Shown here in pieces: positions 24,206 through 32,603 of a stretch of 64,000 bases of DNA (within the stretch, counting starts at the first letter, position 1; every line of letters starts with the position of its first letter). Source of the DNA: Hyphomicrobiales bacterium (GTDB taxonomy: Bacteria; Pseudomonadota; Alphaproteobacteria; Rhizobiales; Rhizobiaceae); the NCBI GenBank assembly GCA_900468065.1, contig UBTA01000095.1, forward strand, positions 29,423-93,422, given 5' to 3'. The notes beneath the pieces are model-generated. The model ran no database searches, was not told the origin of the DNA, and saw only the letters and a program-made list of their open reading frames with translations. A program made the position numbers and the translations under genes.

Positions 24206-24952
24206 ATGGCCGGCCATTCACAGTTTAAAAACATCATGCACCGCAAGGGCCGTCAGGACGCCGTGCGGTCGAAAATGTTCTCCAAGCTCGCACGCGAAAT
24301 CACCGTCGCGGTCAAGGGCGGCCTGCCCGACCCGACGATGAATGCACGCCTGCGTCTGGCGATCCAGAACGCCAAGGCACAGTCGATGCCGAAGGACAAT
24401 ATCGAGCGCGCCATCAAGAAGGGCTCCGGCGCCGATAGCGAGAACTACGAAGAAGTCCGCTACGAAGGATACGGCCCGGGCGGCGTTGCCGTCATCGTCG
24501 AGGCCTTGACCGACAACCGCAACCGCACCGCATCCAATGTCCGCTCGACCTTCACCAAGGCCGGCGGCGCGCTGGGCGAAACCGGCTCCGTGTCGTTCTC
24601 GTTCGATCGTGTCGGTGAAATTTCCTACAAGCTTTCGGCCGGCGATGCCGACAAGGTGATGGAAGCGGCAATCGAAGCCGGCGCCGAAGACGTGACAACC
24701 GACGAGGACGGCCACTTCATCATCTGCGGCTTCGAGGACATCGGCGACGTTTCCAAGGCGCTTGAAGCGACGCTTGGCGAAGCCGATACCGTCAAGGCGA
24801 TCTGGAAGGCCCAGAACACGGTGCCGGTCGATGAAGAACGCGCCCAGTCGCTGATGAAGCTGATCGATACGTTGGAAGACGATGACGACGTGCAGAATGT
24901 CTACACCAACTTCGAAGTTTCCGACGAAGTCATGGCCAAGCTTTCGGCCTAA
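24206..24952 (+). CDS. yebC: YebC/PmpR-family regulatory protein
   Basis: A 248-residue protein beginning [20 protein letters not shown], with the conserved ARNAK-like block ([20 protein letters not shown]) and [19 protein letters not shown]. This is the YebC/TACO1 family, described as a DNA-binding regulator in some bacteria and as a factor for translation of difficult (proline-rich) sequences. The length is normal and the gene appears to be single. It lies upstream of the ruvCAB locus, as commonly seen in alphaproteobacteria, although here other genes intervene. Confidence 0.94.
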   Translation: MAGHSQFKNIMHRKGRQDAVRSKMFSKLAREITVAVKGGLPDPTMNARLRLAIQNAKAQSMPKDNIERAIKKGSGADSENYEEVRYEGYGPGGVAVIVEALTDNRNRTASNVRSTFTKAGGALGETGSVSFSFDRVGEISYKLSAGDADKVMEAAIEAGAEDVTTDEDGHFIICGFEDIGDVSKALEATLGEADTVKAIWKAQNTVPVDEERAQSLMKLIDTLEDDDDVQNVYTNFEVSDEVMAKLSA

Positions 24953-24975
24953 ATTGCGCTGGTTCACGTCACCGC

Positions 24976-25036
24976 CTGTCGGAATTGGCAAGCCAGTTCC
25001 GACAGCTGGGCATTAGGCTCCTCCTTTTTGGAGAGG
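24976..25036 (+). promoter_or_regulatory. Structured leader of the cupin gene
   Basis: CTGTCGGAATTGG (24976-24988) pairs with CCAGTTCCGACAG (24993-25005) over 13 positions with one GU. Next, CTCC (25021-25024) can pair with GGAG (25030-25033), which is the cupin ribosome binding site. The first hairpin could be the yebC terminator, although no T run follows at once. The second may limit translation. Confidence 0.45.
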
Positions 25037-25044
25037 ATGTTGAT

Positions 25045-25401
25045 ATGCAGACTGTGACGAAACTTGCGACACCCGTGCCGGCTGATGGGGATCCGGCAAC
25101 ACTGGATGGCTGGGTTGTTGTATCCGGCAATCCTTCGATGACGACCTGGGCGCTGCACACATCGTCTGACGGCTCGATGGTTTCGGGCTATTGGGAAGCA
25201 ACGCCCGGCACCTATCACGCGACCTACACAGCCTACGAGTTCGTGCACATGATCGCCGGCAAGATCATCATCACCCCGGATGGTAGTACGCCCGTCACGG
25301 TCGCTGCCGGAGATGCGTTCGTCGTCGAGGCCGATTTCAAAGGCACGTGGGAAATCCTTGAAACGGTGCGCAAGCACTTCGATTTCAAGGTTTCAGCCTG
25401 A
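25045..25401 (+). CDS. Cupin-domain protein (DUF861-like)
   Basis: A 118-residue single cupin of the cupin_3 type. The barrel motifs are visible as SGYWEATPGTYHATYTAYEF and GDAFVVEADFKGTWEILE, and the WEI end is typical of the family. The enzymatic role of such stand-alone cupins is generally unknown. The start at 25045 follows GGAGAGGA; upstream frame is not cupin. The gene ends just before a strong bidirectional terminator shared with the convergent monooxygenase gene. Confidence 0.85.
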   Translation: MQTVTKLATPVPADGDPATLDGWVVVSGNPSMTTWALHTSSDGSMVSGYWEATPGTYHATYTAYEFVHMIAGKIIITPDGSTPVTVAAGDAFVVEADFKGTWEILETVRKHFDFKVSA

Positions 25402-25420
25402 TCTAAGATTGAGGTGCTGG

Positions 25421-25449
25421 ATACCCCGGATCTCTCCGGGGTATTTTTT
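25421..25449. terminator. Terminator between the cupin and monooxygenase genes
   Basis: ATACCCCGGA (25421-25430), loop TCTC, TCCGGGGTAT (25435-25444), then T to 25449. A perfect 10-base stem between convergent genes; it touches the stop codon of the minus-strand gene. Confidence 0.92.
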
Positions 25450-26449
25450 ATGCTGCTTTCGCGAGCTTCTGCTGCGCATCCGCAAACAGCCGAACCGATT
25501 TCAGCCGGGCGTCCATGTCGTAGATCGGCATGGAGACGATGACTTCGTCGGCGTCCGTCTGGTCGATGAACCGGTCGAGCTTGGTCTTGATCGTCTCCGG
25601 TCCGCCGACGACCGCATAGGTCATGGCGTGATCGACGAAGATTTTCTCATTGTCGCTCCACAAGCCGTCCATTGAGTCGACCGGCGGCGGAAACTGACCG
25701 CGGGCATTGCGGCGCAGCGCCACGAAAGACTGCTGCATCGAGGTGAAGAGGTGGTTGGCCTCGTTGTCGGTGTCGGCCGCGACGCCCATGATGCCGACCA
25801 TGGCATAGGGCTGGTCGAGATATTGCGACGGTTCGAAACGCTCACGATAGATTTCCAGTGCCGATAGCAGCATGTCTGGAGCGAAATGCGAGGCGAAGGC
25901 GAAGGGCAGGCCGAGCATGCCGGCCAGATGCGCGCTGAAATGGCTGGAGCCGAGCAGCCAGATCGGCACATTGCTATCGGCGCCGGGCACGGCGATCAGA
26001 GCCTGATCTTCACCGGCCGGGCCCAGCAAAGCTTGCAACTCGACGACATCATTCGGAAAATTATTGGCGCTTGCCTCCATGTTGCGGCGGAGCGCGGAGG
26101 CGGTGCGCATATCCGTTCCCGGCGCGCGACCAAGGCCGAGGTCGATGCGGCCGGGATACAGCGCTGCCAGCGTTCCGAATTGCTCGGCAATCACCAGCGG
26201 CGAATGGTTCGGTAGCATAATGCCGCCGGAGCCGACACGAATGGTCTTGGTGCCCGCCGCCACATGCGAAATGACGATCGAGGTCGCCGCGCTGGCGATG
26301 CCCTTCATGCCATGGTGTTCGGCCAGCCAGAAGCGCTTGTAGCCGGATGCTTCGGCTTCCTGCGCCAGCCGGCGGGAGTTTTCCAGTGCTTGGGAGGTGT
26401 TCGACCCTTGCGTGATCGGGGAAAGGTCGAGGATCGAAAAGGGCACCAT
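25448..26449 (-). CDS. Luciferase-like (LLM class) flavin-dependent oxidoreductase
   Basis: A 333-residue protein of the bacterial-luciferase-like monooxygenase superfamily. It starts [12 protein letters not shown], has [20 protein letters not shown] near residue 38-57, [20 protein letters not shown] and [14 protein letters not shown], the family's FMN-related blocks. It resembles the YhbW/luxA-like group that acts alone. I chose ATG 26449 because the sequence before it is not family-like. The substrate is unknown. It is divergent from ruvC, with about 170 bases between. Confidence 0.88.
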   Translation of the reverse strand: MVPFSILDLSPITQGSNTSQALENSRRLAQEAEASGYKRFWLAEHHGMKGIASAATSIVISHVAAGTKTIRVGSGGIMLPNHSPLVIAEQFGTLAALYPGRIDLGLGRAPGTDMRTASALRRNMEASANNFPNDVVELQALLGPAGEDQALIAVPGADSNVPIWLLGSSHFSAHLAGMLGLPFAFASHFAPDMLLSALEIYRERFEPSQYLDQPYAMVGIMGVAADTDNEANHLFTSMQQSFVALRRNARGQFPPPVDSMDGLWSDNEKIFVDHAMTYAVVGGPETIKTKLDRFIDQTDADEVIVSMPIYDMDARLKSVRLFADAQQKLAKAA

Positions 26450-26621
26450 GGGAAAAGCCTTCGATGAATGGAGCTGATAGAAACCTATGTAAGATCGAAT
26501 TTCGTAAATCCAACCCTGCCGATGACGTGTGATCAGGCCGTATCGCCAAATTGTGATGGATGTTTTTGTTTTGTTCACATTTTACTGGCAGCGTCCGGGC
26601 ATGAGTATTAAGCTTCCCACC

Positions 26622-27134
26622 ATGCACAACACGATTCGTATCATCGGCATCGATCCCGGCCTGCGCCGCACCGGCTGGGGTGTTATCGATACTCTCGGCA
26701 ATTCCCTGCGCTTCGTCGCTTCCGGCACCGTTACCTCGGATGGCGACATGGATCTGGCGTCGCGGCTCTGCCAGTTGCATGACGGGCTGGTTGACGTCAT
26801 TCACACCCATAAACCGGACGAGGCCGCCGTCGAACAGACCTTTGTCAACAAGGATGCCGTGGCGACGCTGAAGCTCGGTCAGGCACGCGGCATCGCGATG
26901 CTGGTGCCGGCCCGGGCGGGTCTTCAGGTGGCTGAGTATGCACCGAACGCGGTGAAAAAGGCAGTAATCGGTGTTGGCCACGGTGAGAAGAAGCAGATCC
27001 ACATGATGCTGAAAATACTGATGCCGAAGGCCGAATTCAAAGGCGACGATGCCGCCGATGCCTTGGCGATCGCCATCTGTCACGCCCACAATCGCGGCGG
27101 CGCGCGGATGCGTATGGCGGCCCTCGCCGGCTGA
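26622..27134 (+). CDS. ruvC: Holliday junction resolvase RuvC
   Basis: A 170-residue endonuclease that cuts Holliday junctions made by RecA. The catalytic acids are visible: Asp in [14 protein letters not shown] (first block), Glu in [13 protein letters not shown], and the final pair in [18 protein letters not shown]. The [15 protein letters not shown] loop is the DNA-contact region. ATG 26622 gives the usual N-terminus ([13 protein letters not shown]); ATG 26601 is possible and neither has a strong ribosome site. In most relatives ruvA follows directly; here a toxin-antitoxin pair intervenes. Confidence 0.96.
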   Translation: MHNTIRIIGIDPGLRRTGWGVIDTLGNSLRFVASGTVTSDGDMDLASRLCQLHDGLVDVIHTHKPDEAAVEQTFVNKDAVATLKLGQARGIAMLVPARAGLQVAEYAPNAVKKAVIGVGHGEKKQIHMMLKILMPKAEFKGDDAADALAIAICHAHNRGGARMRMAALAG

Positions 27135-27141
27135 TTTGTTC

Positions 27142-27174
27142 TTGACTTGTTCTTATGGTAAGGATATTTCTTAC
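27142..27174 (+). promoter_or_regulatory. Promoter and operator of the first VapBC module
   Basis: TTGACT (27142-27147) and TATTTC (27165-27170), 17 bases apart, look like -35 and -10. GTAAG (27158-27162) and CTTAC (27170-27174) form an inverted repeat over the -10. This suits autorepression by the antitoxin, and also gives ruvA a promoter independent of ruvC. Confidence 0.6.
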
Positions 27175-27191
27175 TTTGAAGGAGCATGTCG

Positions 27192-27443
27192 ATGCGTGTC
27201 ACATCCAAAGGTCAAGTGACCATACCCAAGGACTTGCGCGAGCTGGCGGGAATAGCCCCGAATAGCGACGTGCTGTTTTCGATGGAAGGCGGCAAGCTGA
27301 CCATTGTTCCCAAAGATGGCCGTCAGGAGCAGGAAGACCGTCTGCGCCTCGAGCGGTTCCTTGATAGTCTGCAACGGCTGGAGGGGACGGGTGATCAGGA
27401 TATAGATGCAGACGCGCTAATGAACATGACGCGGGATCGCTGA
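27192..27443 (+). CDS. vapB: AbrB/VapB-type antitoxin (module 1)
   Basis: An 83-residue antitoxin. The N-terminal swapped-hairpin DNA-binding domain is MRVTSKGQVTIPKDLREL and DVLFSMEGGKLTIVP; the C-terminal tail (LERFLDSLQRLEGTGDQ, MNMTRDR) would wrap the toxin. ATG 27192 has GAAGGAG at 7 bases, while ATG 27186 is too close to it. The toxin gene starts 3 bases after its stop. The pair sits between ruvC and ruvA on the same strand. Confidence 0.9.
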   Translation: MRVTSKGQVTIPKDLRELAGIAPNSDVLFSMEGGKLTIVPKDGRQEQEDRLRLERFLDSLQRLEGTGDQDIDADALMNMTRDR

Positions 27444-27445
27444 TC

Positions 27446-27859
27446 ATGGCGACTTTGGTAGATACGAATGTTCTGGTCGATATCGCCGTCTGCGATCCTC
27501 TTTGGCTTGGTTGGTCGAAGGCACAGCTCCTGTCTGCCGCGAAGCGTGGCGCAATCGTCATCAATCCAGTCATATATTCCGAGTTTTCCGTGCGTTATCA
27601 GCGCATGGAAGATGTAGATTTGCTGCTGCCCGAGCCCGATTATAGCCGGGAAAACCTTCCCTGGACGGCTGCCTTTGCAGCAAGTGCCGCTTTTCGGAAA
27701 TACAGGCAAGCAGGCGGCGGACGCGATCGGTTGTTGCCCGATTTTCTCATCGGCGCCCATGCGGCCATTCGGGGGCACACCATTTTGACCCGCGATCCAA
27801 AGGGTTATCGCGCCTACTTCCCCTCCGTCGAACTGATCACCCCGGATACTCACCCATGA
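27446..27859 (+). CDS. vapC: PIN-domain toxin VapC (module 1)
   Basis: A 137-residue PIN-domain ribonuclease. The metal-binding acids are Asp6 in [12 protein letters not shown], Glu in [10 protein letters not shown], Asp in [12 protein letters not shown] and Asp in [14 protein letters not shown], all present, so the toxin should be active. VapC toxins cut tRNA or rRNA when VapB is lost. The start is 3 bases after vapB. ruvA starts 14 bases after its stop, so the toxin gene and ruvA are probably on one message. Confidence 0.92.
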   Translation: MATLVDTNVLVDIAVCDPLWLGWSKAQLLSAAKRGAIVINPVIYSEFSVRYQRMEDVDLLLPEPDYSRENLPWTAAFAASAAFRKYRQAGGGRDRLLPDFLIGAHAAIRGHTILTRDPKGYRAYFPSVELITPDTHP

Positions 27860-27872
27860 AGGATTTTGCGCC

Positions 27873-28490
27873 ATGATCGGCAAGCTCAAGGGAACGATCG
27901 ACGAGATCGGCGACGACCATGTCGTGGTGGACGTGCATGGCGTCGGCTACGTCGCTCATTGCTCGTCGCGGACATTGTCGAGAATCGGTTCGCCCGGCGA
28001 AGCTGTGGTGCTTTTCATCGAGACCTATGTGCGCGAGGACCAGTTGCGGCTGTTCGGTTTCCTATCGGCGCTGGAGCGGGAGTGGTTCCGGCTGCTGCAG
28101 AGCGTGCAGGGCGTCGGCTCCAAAGTGGCGCTTGCGGTTCTCTCCGTGTTGACGCCGGGTGAATTGGCCAATGCCATTGCGCTGCAGGACAAGACCGCCG
28201 TATCGCGGGCCCCGGGCGTCGGACCAAAGGTTGCGGTCCGCATCGTCACCGAGCTCAAGAACAAGGCACCGGCCTTTGCCGGCGATGCGGGCGCAAATAT
28301 CGGCCTGAAGCAGGAACTCGGCGAAGGTGTCGCCTCCGCACCGGTCTCTGATGCCGTTTCGGCGCTCAGCAATCTCGGCTATTCGCGCGACCAGGCGGCC
28401 AATGCCGTGGCAGCGGCGTTGAAGAATGGCGGCGAGGGACTGGACAGCGCCAAGTTGATCCGGCTGGGGTTGAAGGAACTGGCGCGATAG
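27873..28490 (+). CDS. ruvA: Holliday junction DNA helicase subunit RuvA
   Basis: A 205-residue protein that forms the tetramer holding the four-way junction for the RuvB motor. Domain I begins [20 protein letters not shown], the two helix-hairpin-helix motifs are in [15 protein letters not shown] and [15 protein letters not shown], and the flexible C-terminal domain III ([20 protein letters not shown]) contacts RuvB. AAGGA precedes the start. It is flanked on each side by a VapBC-type module. Confidence 0.96.
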   Translation: MIGKLKGTIDEIGDDHVVVDVHGVGYVAHCSSRTLSRIGSPGEAVVLFIETYVREDQLRLFGFLSALEREWFRLLQSVQGVGSKVALAVLSVLTPGELANAIALQDKTAVSRAPGVGPKVAVRIVTELKNKAPAFAGDAGANIGLKQELGEGVASAPVSDAVSALSNLGYSRDQAANAVAAALKNGGEGLDSAKLIRLGLKELAR

Positions 28491-28511
28491 GTTGTTGCTT
28501 TTCACACGTCG

Positions 28512-28535
28512 CCTTACTATTTTAGAAAAGTAAGG
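28512..28535 (+). promoter_or_regulatory. Operator-like repeat of the second VapBC module
   Basis: CCTTACT (28512-28518) and AGTAAGG (28529-28535) form a 7-base inverted repeat with a 10-base AT-rich spacer, 20 bases before the antitoxin start. The half-site matches that of module 1 (GTAAGG/CTTACT) in the opposite orientation. Confidence 0.6.
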
Positions 28536-28554
28536 ATTTTGGCTGGGGTATATG

Positions 28555-28833
28555 ATGGGACATCATGCGACGATTACGTCAAAAGGTCAGATGACCGTAC
28601 CGAAGGCTGTTCGGGAAGCACTGAACATAAAGCCCGGCGATAAATGTTATGTGTGGGTTCGCGACGGTGAAATGATCGTTATTCCCCGCAACAAGAGTTT
28701 TGCCGATTTGGCTGGCATACTCGGTGAGCCGCCGTATGGAGCCGGTGCGACGATCGGTGACTTGTCCGACGCGGCTGCCGATGGCGCAACCAAGCATGTG
28801 ATGCGTTCCATTCGGCAGGCAGACGCGGAGTGA
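28555..28833 (+). CDS. vapB: AbrB/VapB-type antitoxin (module 2)
   Basis: A 92-residue antitoxin. The DNA-binding hairpin is ATITSKGQMTVPKAVREALN and KCYVWVRDGEMIVIPRNK; the C-terminal part (FADLAGILGEPPYGAGATI) is the toxin-binding tail and is unlike that of module 1. ATG 28555 has better spacing to GGGG than ATG 28552. The toxin ATG overlaps the stop codon (TGATG). Only the N-terminal domain is similar to module 1, so the two pairs are not a recent duplication. Confidence 0.9.
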   Translation: MGHHATITSKGQMTVPKAVREALNIKPGDKCYVWVRDGEMIVIPRNKSFADLAGILGEPPYGAGATIGDLSDAAADGATKHVMRSIRQADAE

Positions 28834-29237
28834 TGGCGCGCATCGGTGTGGACACTAACATCCTGGTTCGCCTCTTTGTGAAGGACGATGTCAGGCAATT
28901 CGCATCTGTTGCTCGATTGGTTACTACTCTTAAGGACGACGATGTATTTTTTATCAATATCGTCGTCCTGATCGAGACATTGTGGACGCTGAGCAGACAA
29001 TACGGTTACCAAAAGTCTCAACTTTTGGCTTTGGCCCAGGCGCTTCTGGAGCGTAGTGACCTGGAGATTGACCAATATGAAATCGTCGGCAATGCGATCA
29101 ATATATCGAGACTTTTGGGCGCGGACATATCTGATGCCCTGATCGGTGAATTGAACCGGCTTTCGGATTGCGCCCACACTCTTACTTTCGACGCGAAAGC
29201 TGCCAAAACAGTACCCGGAATGGAACTTCTCGCATGA
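28833..29237 (+). CDS. vapC: PIN-domain toxin VapC (module 2)
   Basis: A 134-residue PIN-domain protein. The acids are Asp in [13 protein letters not shown], Glu in [12 protein letters not shown], Asp in [12 protein letters not shown] and Asp in [11 protein letters not shown]. The start ATG shares its A with the antitoxin stop codon; GTG 28830 is an alternative. Its stop overlaps the ruvB start (ATGA at 29234), so ruvB translation is coupled to the toxin gene. It groups with a different PIN subtype than the toxin of module 1. Confidence 0.92.
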   Translation: MARIGVDTNILVRLFVKDDVRQFASVARLVTTLKDDDVFFINIVVLIETLWTLSRQYGYQKSQLLALAQALLERSDLEIDQYEIVGNAINISRLLGADISDALIGELNRLSDCAHTLTFDAKAAKTVPGMELLA

Positions 29238-30274
29238 CTGATGCCGCACGTTTGATCACCCCGGAAAAGCGCGGCGAGGACCTCGATACGACACTGCGTC
29301 CGCAATCGCTGGACGAGTTTACCGGTCAGGCGGAGGCGCGTGCCAATCTGAAGGTGTTCATCGAAGCGGCGAAGAACCGGGGTGAGGCGCTGGATCATGT
29401 GCTGTTCGTCGGCCCGCCCGGCCTCGGCAAGACCACATTGGCGCAGATCATGGCCAAGGAACTCGGTGTCAACTTCCGCTCGACATCCGGACCGGTGATT
29501 GCCAAAGCGGGGGATCTTGCGGCCTTACTCACCAATCTCGAAGATCGGGATGTGCTGTTCATCGACGAAATCCACCGGCTCAATCCAGCCGTCGAGGAAA
29601 TCCTCTATCCGGCGATGGAGGATTTTCAGCTCGATCTGATCATCGGCGAGGGGCCGGCGGCGCGGTCGGTGAAGATCGACCTGTCGAAATTCACGCTGGT
29701 TGCCGCCACCACCCGGCTCGGGCTATTGACGACGCCGCTGCGCGACCGTTTCGGCATTCCGGTGCGGTTGAATTTCTATACAGTCGAGGAACTGGAATCG
29801 ATCGTGCGCCGTGGCGCGCGGCTGATGGGGCTGGGTATCACCGAAGATGGTGCGCGCGAAATTGCTCGCCGGGCGCGCGGCACGCCGCGGATCGCCGGAC
29901 GGCTTTTGCGCCGGGTGCGTGACTTCGCTGAGGTGGCAAAGGCCGAGGCCGTCACCAAGCAGATCGCCGACGAGGCGCTGACCCGACTTCTGGTCGACAA
30001 TATGGGTCTCGATCAGCTCGACAAACGTTATCTCAACATGATCGCGCTTAATTTCGGTGGTGGGCCGGTCGGTATCGAGACAATAGCGGCGGGACTGTCC
30101 GAACCCCGCGATGCGATCGAGGATATCATCGAGCCCTACATGATCCAGCAGGGTTTCATCCAGCGCACGCCGCGTGGGCGTATTTTAACCGCAAACGCAT
30201 GGAAACACCTTGGATTGCAGGTGCCGAAAGATCTGGAAGCCACTCAGTTCCGCCTGTTTCAAGAGGATGATTGA
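29234..30274 (+). CDS. ruvB: Holliday junction DNA helicase RuvB
   Basis: A 346-residue AAA+ motor that drives branch migration with RuvA. Seen are [20 protein letters not shown], Walker [13 protein letters not shown], Walker [11 protein letters not shown], sensor [17 protein letters not shown], the arginine finger region [19 protein letters not shown] and the C-terminal winged helix [21 protein letters not shown] 29234 overlaps the vapC stop by 4 bases. The next gene starts directly at its stop. Confidence 0.97.
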   Translation: MTDAARLITPEKRGEDLDTTLRPQSLDEFTGQAEARANLKVFIEAAKNRGEALDHVLFVGPPGLGKTTLAQIMAKELGVNFRSTSGPVIAKAGDLAALLTNLEDRDVLFIDEIHRLNPAVEEILYPAMEDFQLDLIIGEGPAARSVKIDLSKFTLVAATTRLGLLTTPLRDRFGIPVRLNFYTVEELESIVRRGARLMGLGITEDGAREIARRARGTPRIAGRLLRRVRDFAEVAKAEAVTKQIADEALTRLLVDNMGLDQLDKRYLNMIALNFGGGPVGIETIAAGLSEPRDAIEDIIEPYMIQQGFIQRTPRGRILTANAWKHLGLQVPKDLEATQFRLFQEDD

Positions 30275-31147
30275 TTGTTGACGCGGCGGAGTTTTGTCAG
30301 AACGCTTGGCGCACTGATGTTGTCGGGCGTGGCGTCTGGCGCCTATGCCGTTGGAATTGAACCGGTGGGACGGCCGCGTGTGGTTCGCTATAACGTGGTG
30401 CCAAATAAGTGGCCGGCCGGGTTAAAATTGCGGCTGGTGATCTTAGCCGATCTTCATGCCTGCAGACCCTGGATGTCCCCGCGCCGGATCGGCGATATCT
30501 GCAAGCAGGCCAATGCGCTGGATGGCGACATGATCCTGTTGCTGGGCGATTTTCTCTCCGGAATGCGGATGGGCGGCGATCGGGTAACATCCGATGAGTG
30601 GTCGGGCGAGCTTGCCCGCCTTGCAGCCCCTCTCGGCGTTCATGCGGTCATGGGAAACCATGACTGGATCGACGACCCCGACGCAATGATCTCAGGCATG
30701 GGGCCAACGATCGTGCACAAGGCACTGGCCTCGATCAACGTCCCCGTCTACGAAAACCAGGCGGCCCGTTTTGAAAAGGGCGGCGAAGGCTTCTGGCTGG
30801 CAGGTCTTGCCGACCAGATCGGGCCGCGCGAAGGCCTCGACGATTTGCCGGGAACGTTGGCGCAGGTCACCGACGAAGCGCCGGTTATCCTGATGGCGCA
30901 TGAACCGGATGTTTTTCCAACGGTGCCGGACAGGGTGTCAGTGACATTGTCGGGGCATACGCATGGCGGGCAGATCCGCCTGTTTGGCTATTCACCGATC
31001 GTGCCTTCGCGCTACCACAACCGGTATGCTTATGGGCATGTGGTTGAAGACGATCGTAACCTGATCGTTTCGGGCGGGCTTGGTTGCTCGATTGCCCCCA
31101 TTCGTTTCGGCTCACCGCCGGAAATCGTCGTTGTCGAACTCGGGTAG
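30275..31147 (+). CDS. Exported calcineurin-like metallophosphoesterase
   Basis: A 290-residue protein. The N-terminus has a twin-arginine signal (TRRSFVRTLGALMLSGVASG), which would send the folded enzyme to the periplasm. Metal sites are in LAVILADLHA-like VILADLHACRP, LLLGDFLSG, VMGNHDWIDD, LMAHEPDVF and SGHTHGGQI, so the YkuE/LpxH-like fold is complete. It starts with TTG at 30275 or 30278, directly after the ruvB stop and with AGAGGA upstream. The substrate is unknown. Confidence 0.85.
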   Translation: MLTRRSFVRTLGALMLSGVASGAYAVGIEPVGRPRVVRYNVVPNKWPAGLKLRLVILADLHACRPWMSPRRIGDICKQANALDGDMILLLGDFLSGMRMGGDRVTSDEWSGELARLAAPLGVHAVMGNHDWIDDPDAMISGMGPTIVHKALASINVPVYENQAARFEKGGEGFWLAGLADQIGPREGLDDLPGTLAQVTDEAPVILMAHEPDVFPTVPDRVSVTLSGHTHGGQIRLFGYSPIVPSRYHNRYAYGHVVEDDRNLIVSGGLGCSIAPIRFGSPPEIVVVELG

Positions 31148-31150
31148 ACC

Positions 31151-31660
31151 ATGGCCAAACGAAAGATGATCCGGATGGATGGGCCGCAGAGACAGCGGTT
31201 CAATTTTCGCATTGCAGGCCTTGGCTTTCGCGATGGTCATGTTCTGGTGCATAGGGCAACGCACGAGGATTTCTGGACATTTCCGGGTGGGCGGGCCGAG
31301 ATCGGCGAGACGTCGGTGGAGACGCTGAAGCGCGAAATGATCGAGGAGCTCGGCGTCGAGGTCAGGGTCGGGCGCATGCTCTGGACCGTGGAAAACTTCT
31401 TCCGCTACGAGGAGCGCGACTATCACGAGATCGGCTTCTACTACGAAATGGACATCCCGGCGCAGTTTCCGTTTCATCCGAGCGATATCGTTCATCGCTT
31501 GCGGGACGGCAAGAACGATCTCGAATTCAAATGGGTGAAGGCCACCAAGGTGGCGCTGACGGCGCTGGATATTCCACCCTATTTCATCGCCGAACAGATC
31601 GAGGCTCTGCCGGTGACACCGATGCATATTATCTGGGACGATGGTGATCTTGACAGGTAG
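31151..31660 (+). CDS. Nudix hydrolase
   Basis: A 169-residue protein with a full Nudix box, GRAEIGETSVETLKREMIEE followed by LGV (residues about 48-70), which binds magnesium and cuts nucleoside-diphosphate-linked compounds. The N-terminal strand RFNFRIAGLGFRDGHVLVHR leads into it. The start is 4 bases after the phosphoesterase stop, so the genes ruvB, phosphoesterase and Nudix form one run. The substrate cannot be named. Confidence 0.88.
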   Translation: MAKRKMIRMDGPQRQRFNFRIAGLGFRDGHVLVHRATHEDFWTFPGGRAEIGETSVETLKREMIEELGVEVRVGRMLWTVENFFRYEERDYHEIGFYYEMDIPAQFPFHPSDIVHRLRDGKNDLEFKWVKATKVALTALDIPPYFIAEQIEALPVTPMHIIWDDGDLDR

Positions 31661-31702
31661 ATGGCAATGCCATCGAAGATGGTGAGTCATGTCGGGGCGT
31701 TG

Positions 31703-32590
31703 CTAAGCCAGGTGCCCTATCGTCTCTTTGAGCAATTCCAAGCCGCCCGGCTTCCAGCCCAGCGCTTCGATCTTGCAAGTGCTCATCGGATTGCAAGCAG
31801 CTATGTTGCCGGCTGAAGGCAGGGAATGGCGACAGCGCGTGACGCGCTGCAGGATCGACAGGATGTCATACGTGTCGATCAGAACATCCGACACGTTGAA
31901 GGTTTCGCCATTGATCCGCACGGTGTCCGATTCCAGCATCAACCGCACGGCCCGGGCAACATCGTCGCCATGCACTTCGGTGCTCGCGCGGGGTGCAATC
32001 GGCTTGCCTGCGAGATAGTCCTCGAAAAGTCCTGCCCATTTGTGTCGCCGGCCGGGTCCTGCGGGGCCGTAGATGCCGGTTGCCCGCAGGCTTGCGGTGA
32101 CGAAGCCGTGGCCGCAGAGGGAAAGCAGGTTGCGCTCGGCCTGCAGCTTGACCTCGCCGTACAGCGTGTCGGGCTTCCCGTGCATATTTTCTTTCAGCAC
32201 CGTGCCGGAGGCTTGCGGGCCGTAGGCGGCGCGGCTGGAGAGGAAGACGCAACGGCGCACGCCGGCGTCGCGTGCGGTCTCGAAAAGCCGCACGGTGCCG
32301 TCCAGGTTGGCGCGTTGAAATCCTTCGGGGTCGTCACCTTCCCCACCGCGATATTTTCCGGGCACATGGTCGAAGGCGGCATGAACGAAATAATAGACGT
32401 GATCGAAGGCCTCGATCTGGTCCGCATCCGGATCGAGCCGCAGCGGCACGAAAGCAACGTCCTTCGAGAAAAAGCCGGGCTCGGGCGCAGTGCGGCCGCC
32501 GACGGTGACTTTGTAGCCGTTGGCCAACAGGTGCTCGACGATGAAGCGGCCAGCATAGCCGGTGCCGCCGGAAACGAGAACGCGTGTCAT
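31703..32590 (-). CDS. sqdC: SqdC-like NAD-dependent epimerase/reductase
   Basis: A 295-residue extended SDR protein. The dinucleotide loop is VSGGTGYAGRFIVEHLLANG (4-23) and the catalytic region has FLSSRAAYGP and TLYGEVK (YxxxK). Its place after sqdB and a glycosyltransferase gene matches the sqdB-sqdD-sqdC order known from Rhodobacter and Sinorhizobium sulfolipid loci, where SqdC is a reductase-like protein of supporting role. The start at 32590 is the family-like ATG. It begins 13 bases after the sqdD stop. Confidence 0.82.
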   Translation of the reverse strand: MTRVLVSGGTGYAGRFIVEHLLANGYKVTVGGRTAPEPGFFSKDVAFVPLRLDPDADQIEAFDHVYYFVHAAFDHVPGKYRGGEGDDPEGFQRANLDGTVRLFETARDAGVRRCVFLSSRAAYGPQASGTVLKENMHGKPDTLYGEVKLQAERNLLSLCGHGFVTASLRATGIYGPAGPGRRHKWAGLFEDYLAGKPIAPRASTEVHGDDVARAVRLMLESDTVRINGETFNVSDVLIDTYDILSILQRVTRCRHSLPSAGNIAACNPMSTCKIEALGWKPGGLELLKETIGHLA

Positions 32591-32603
32591 AAGCTTCCTG
32601 ATG

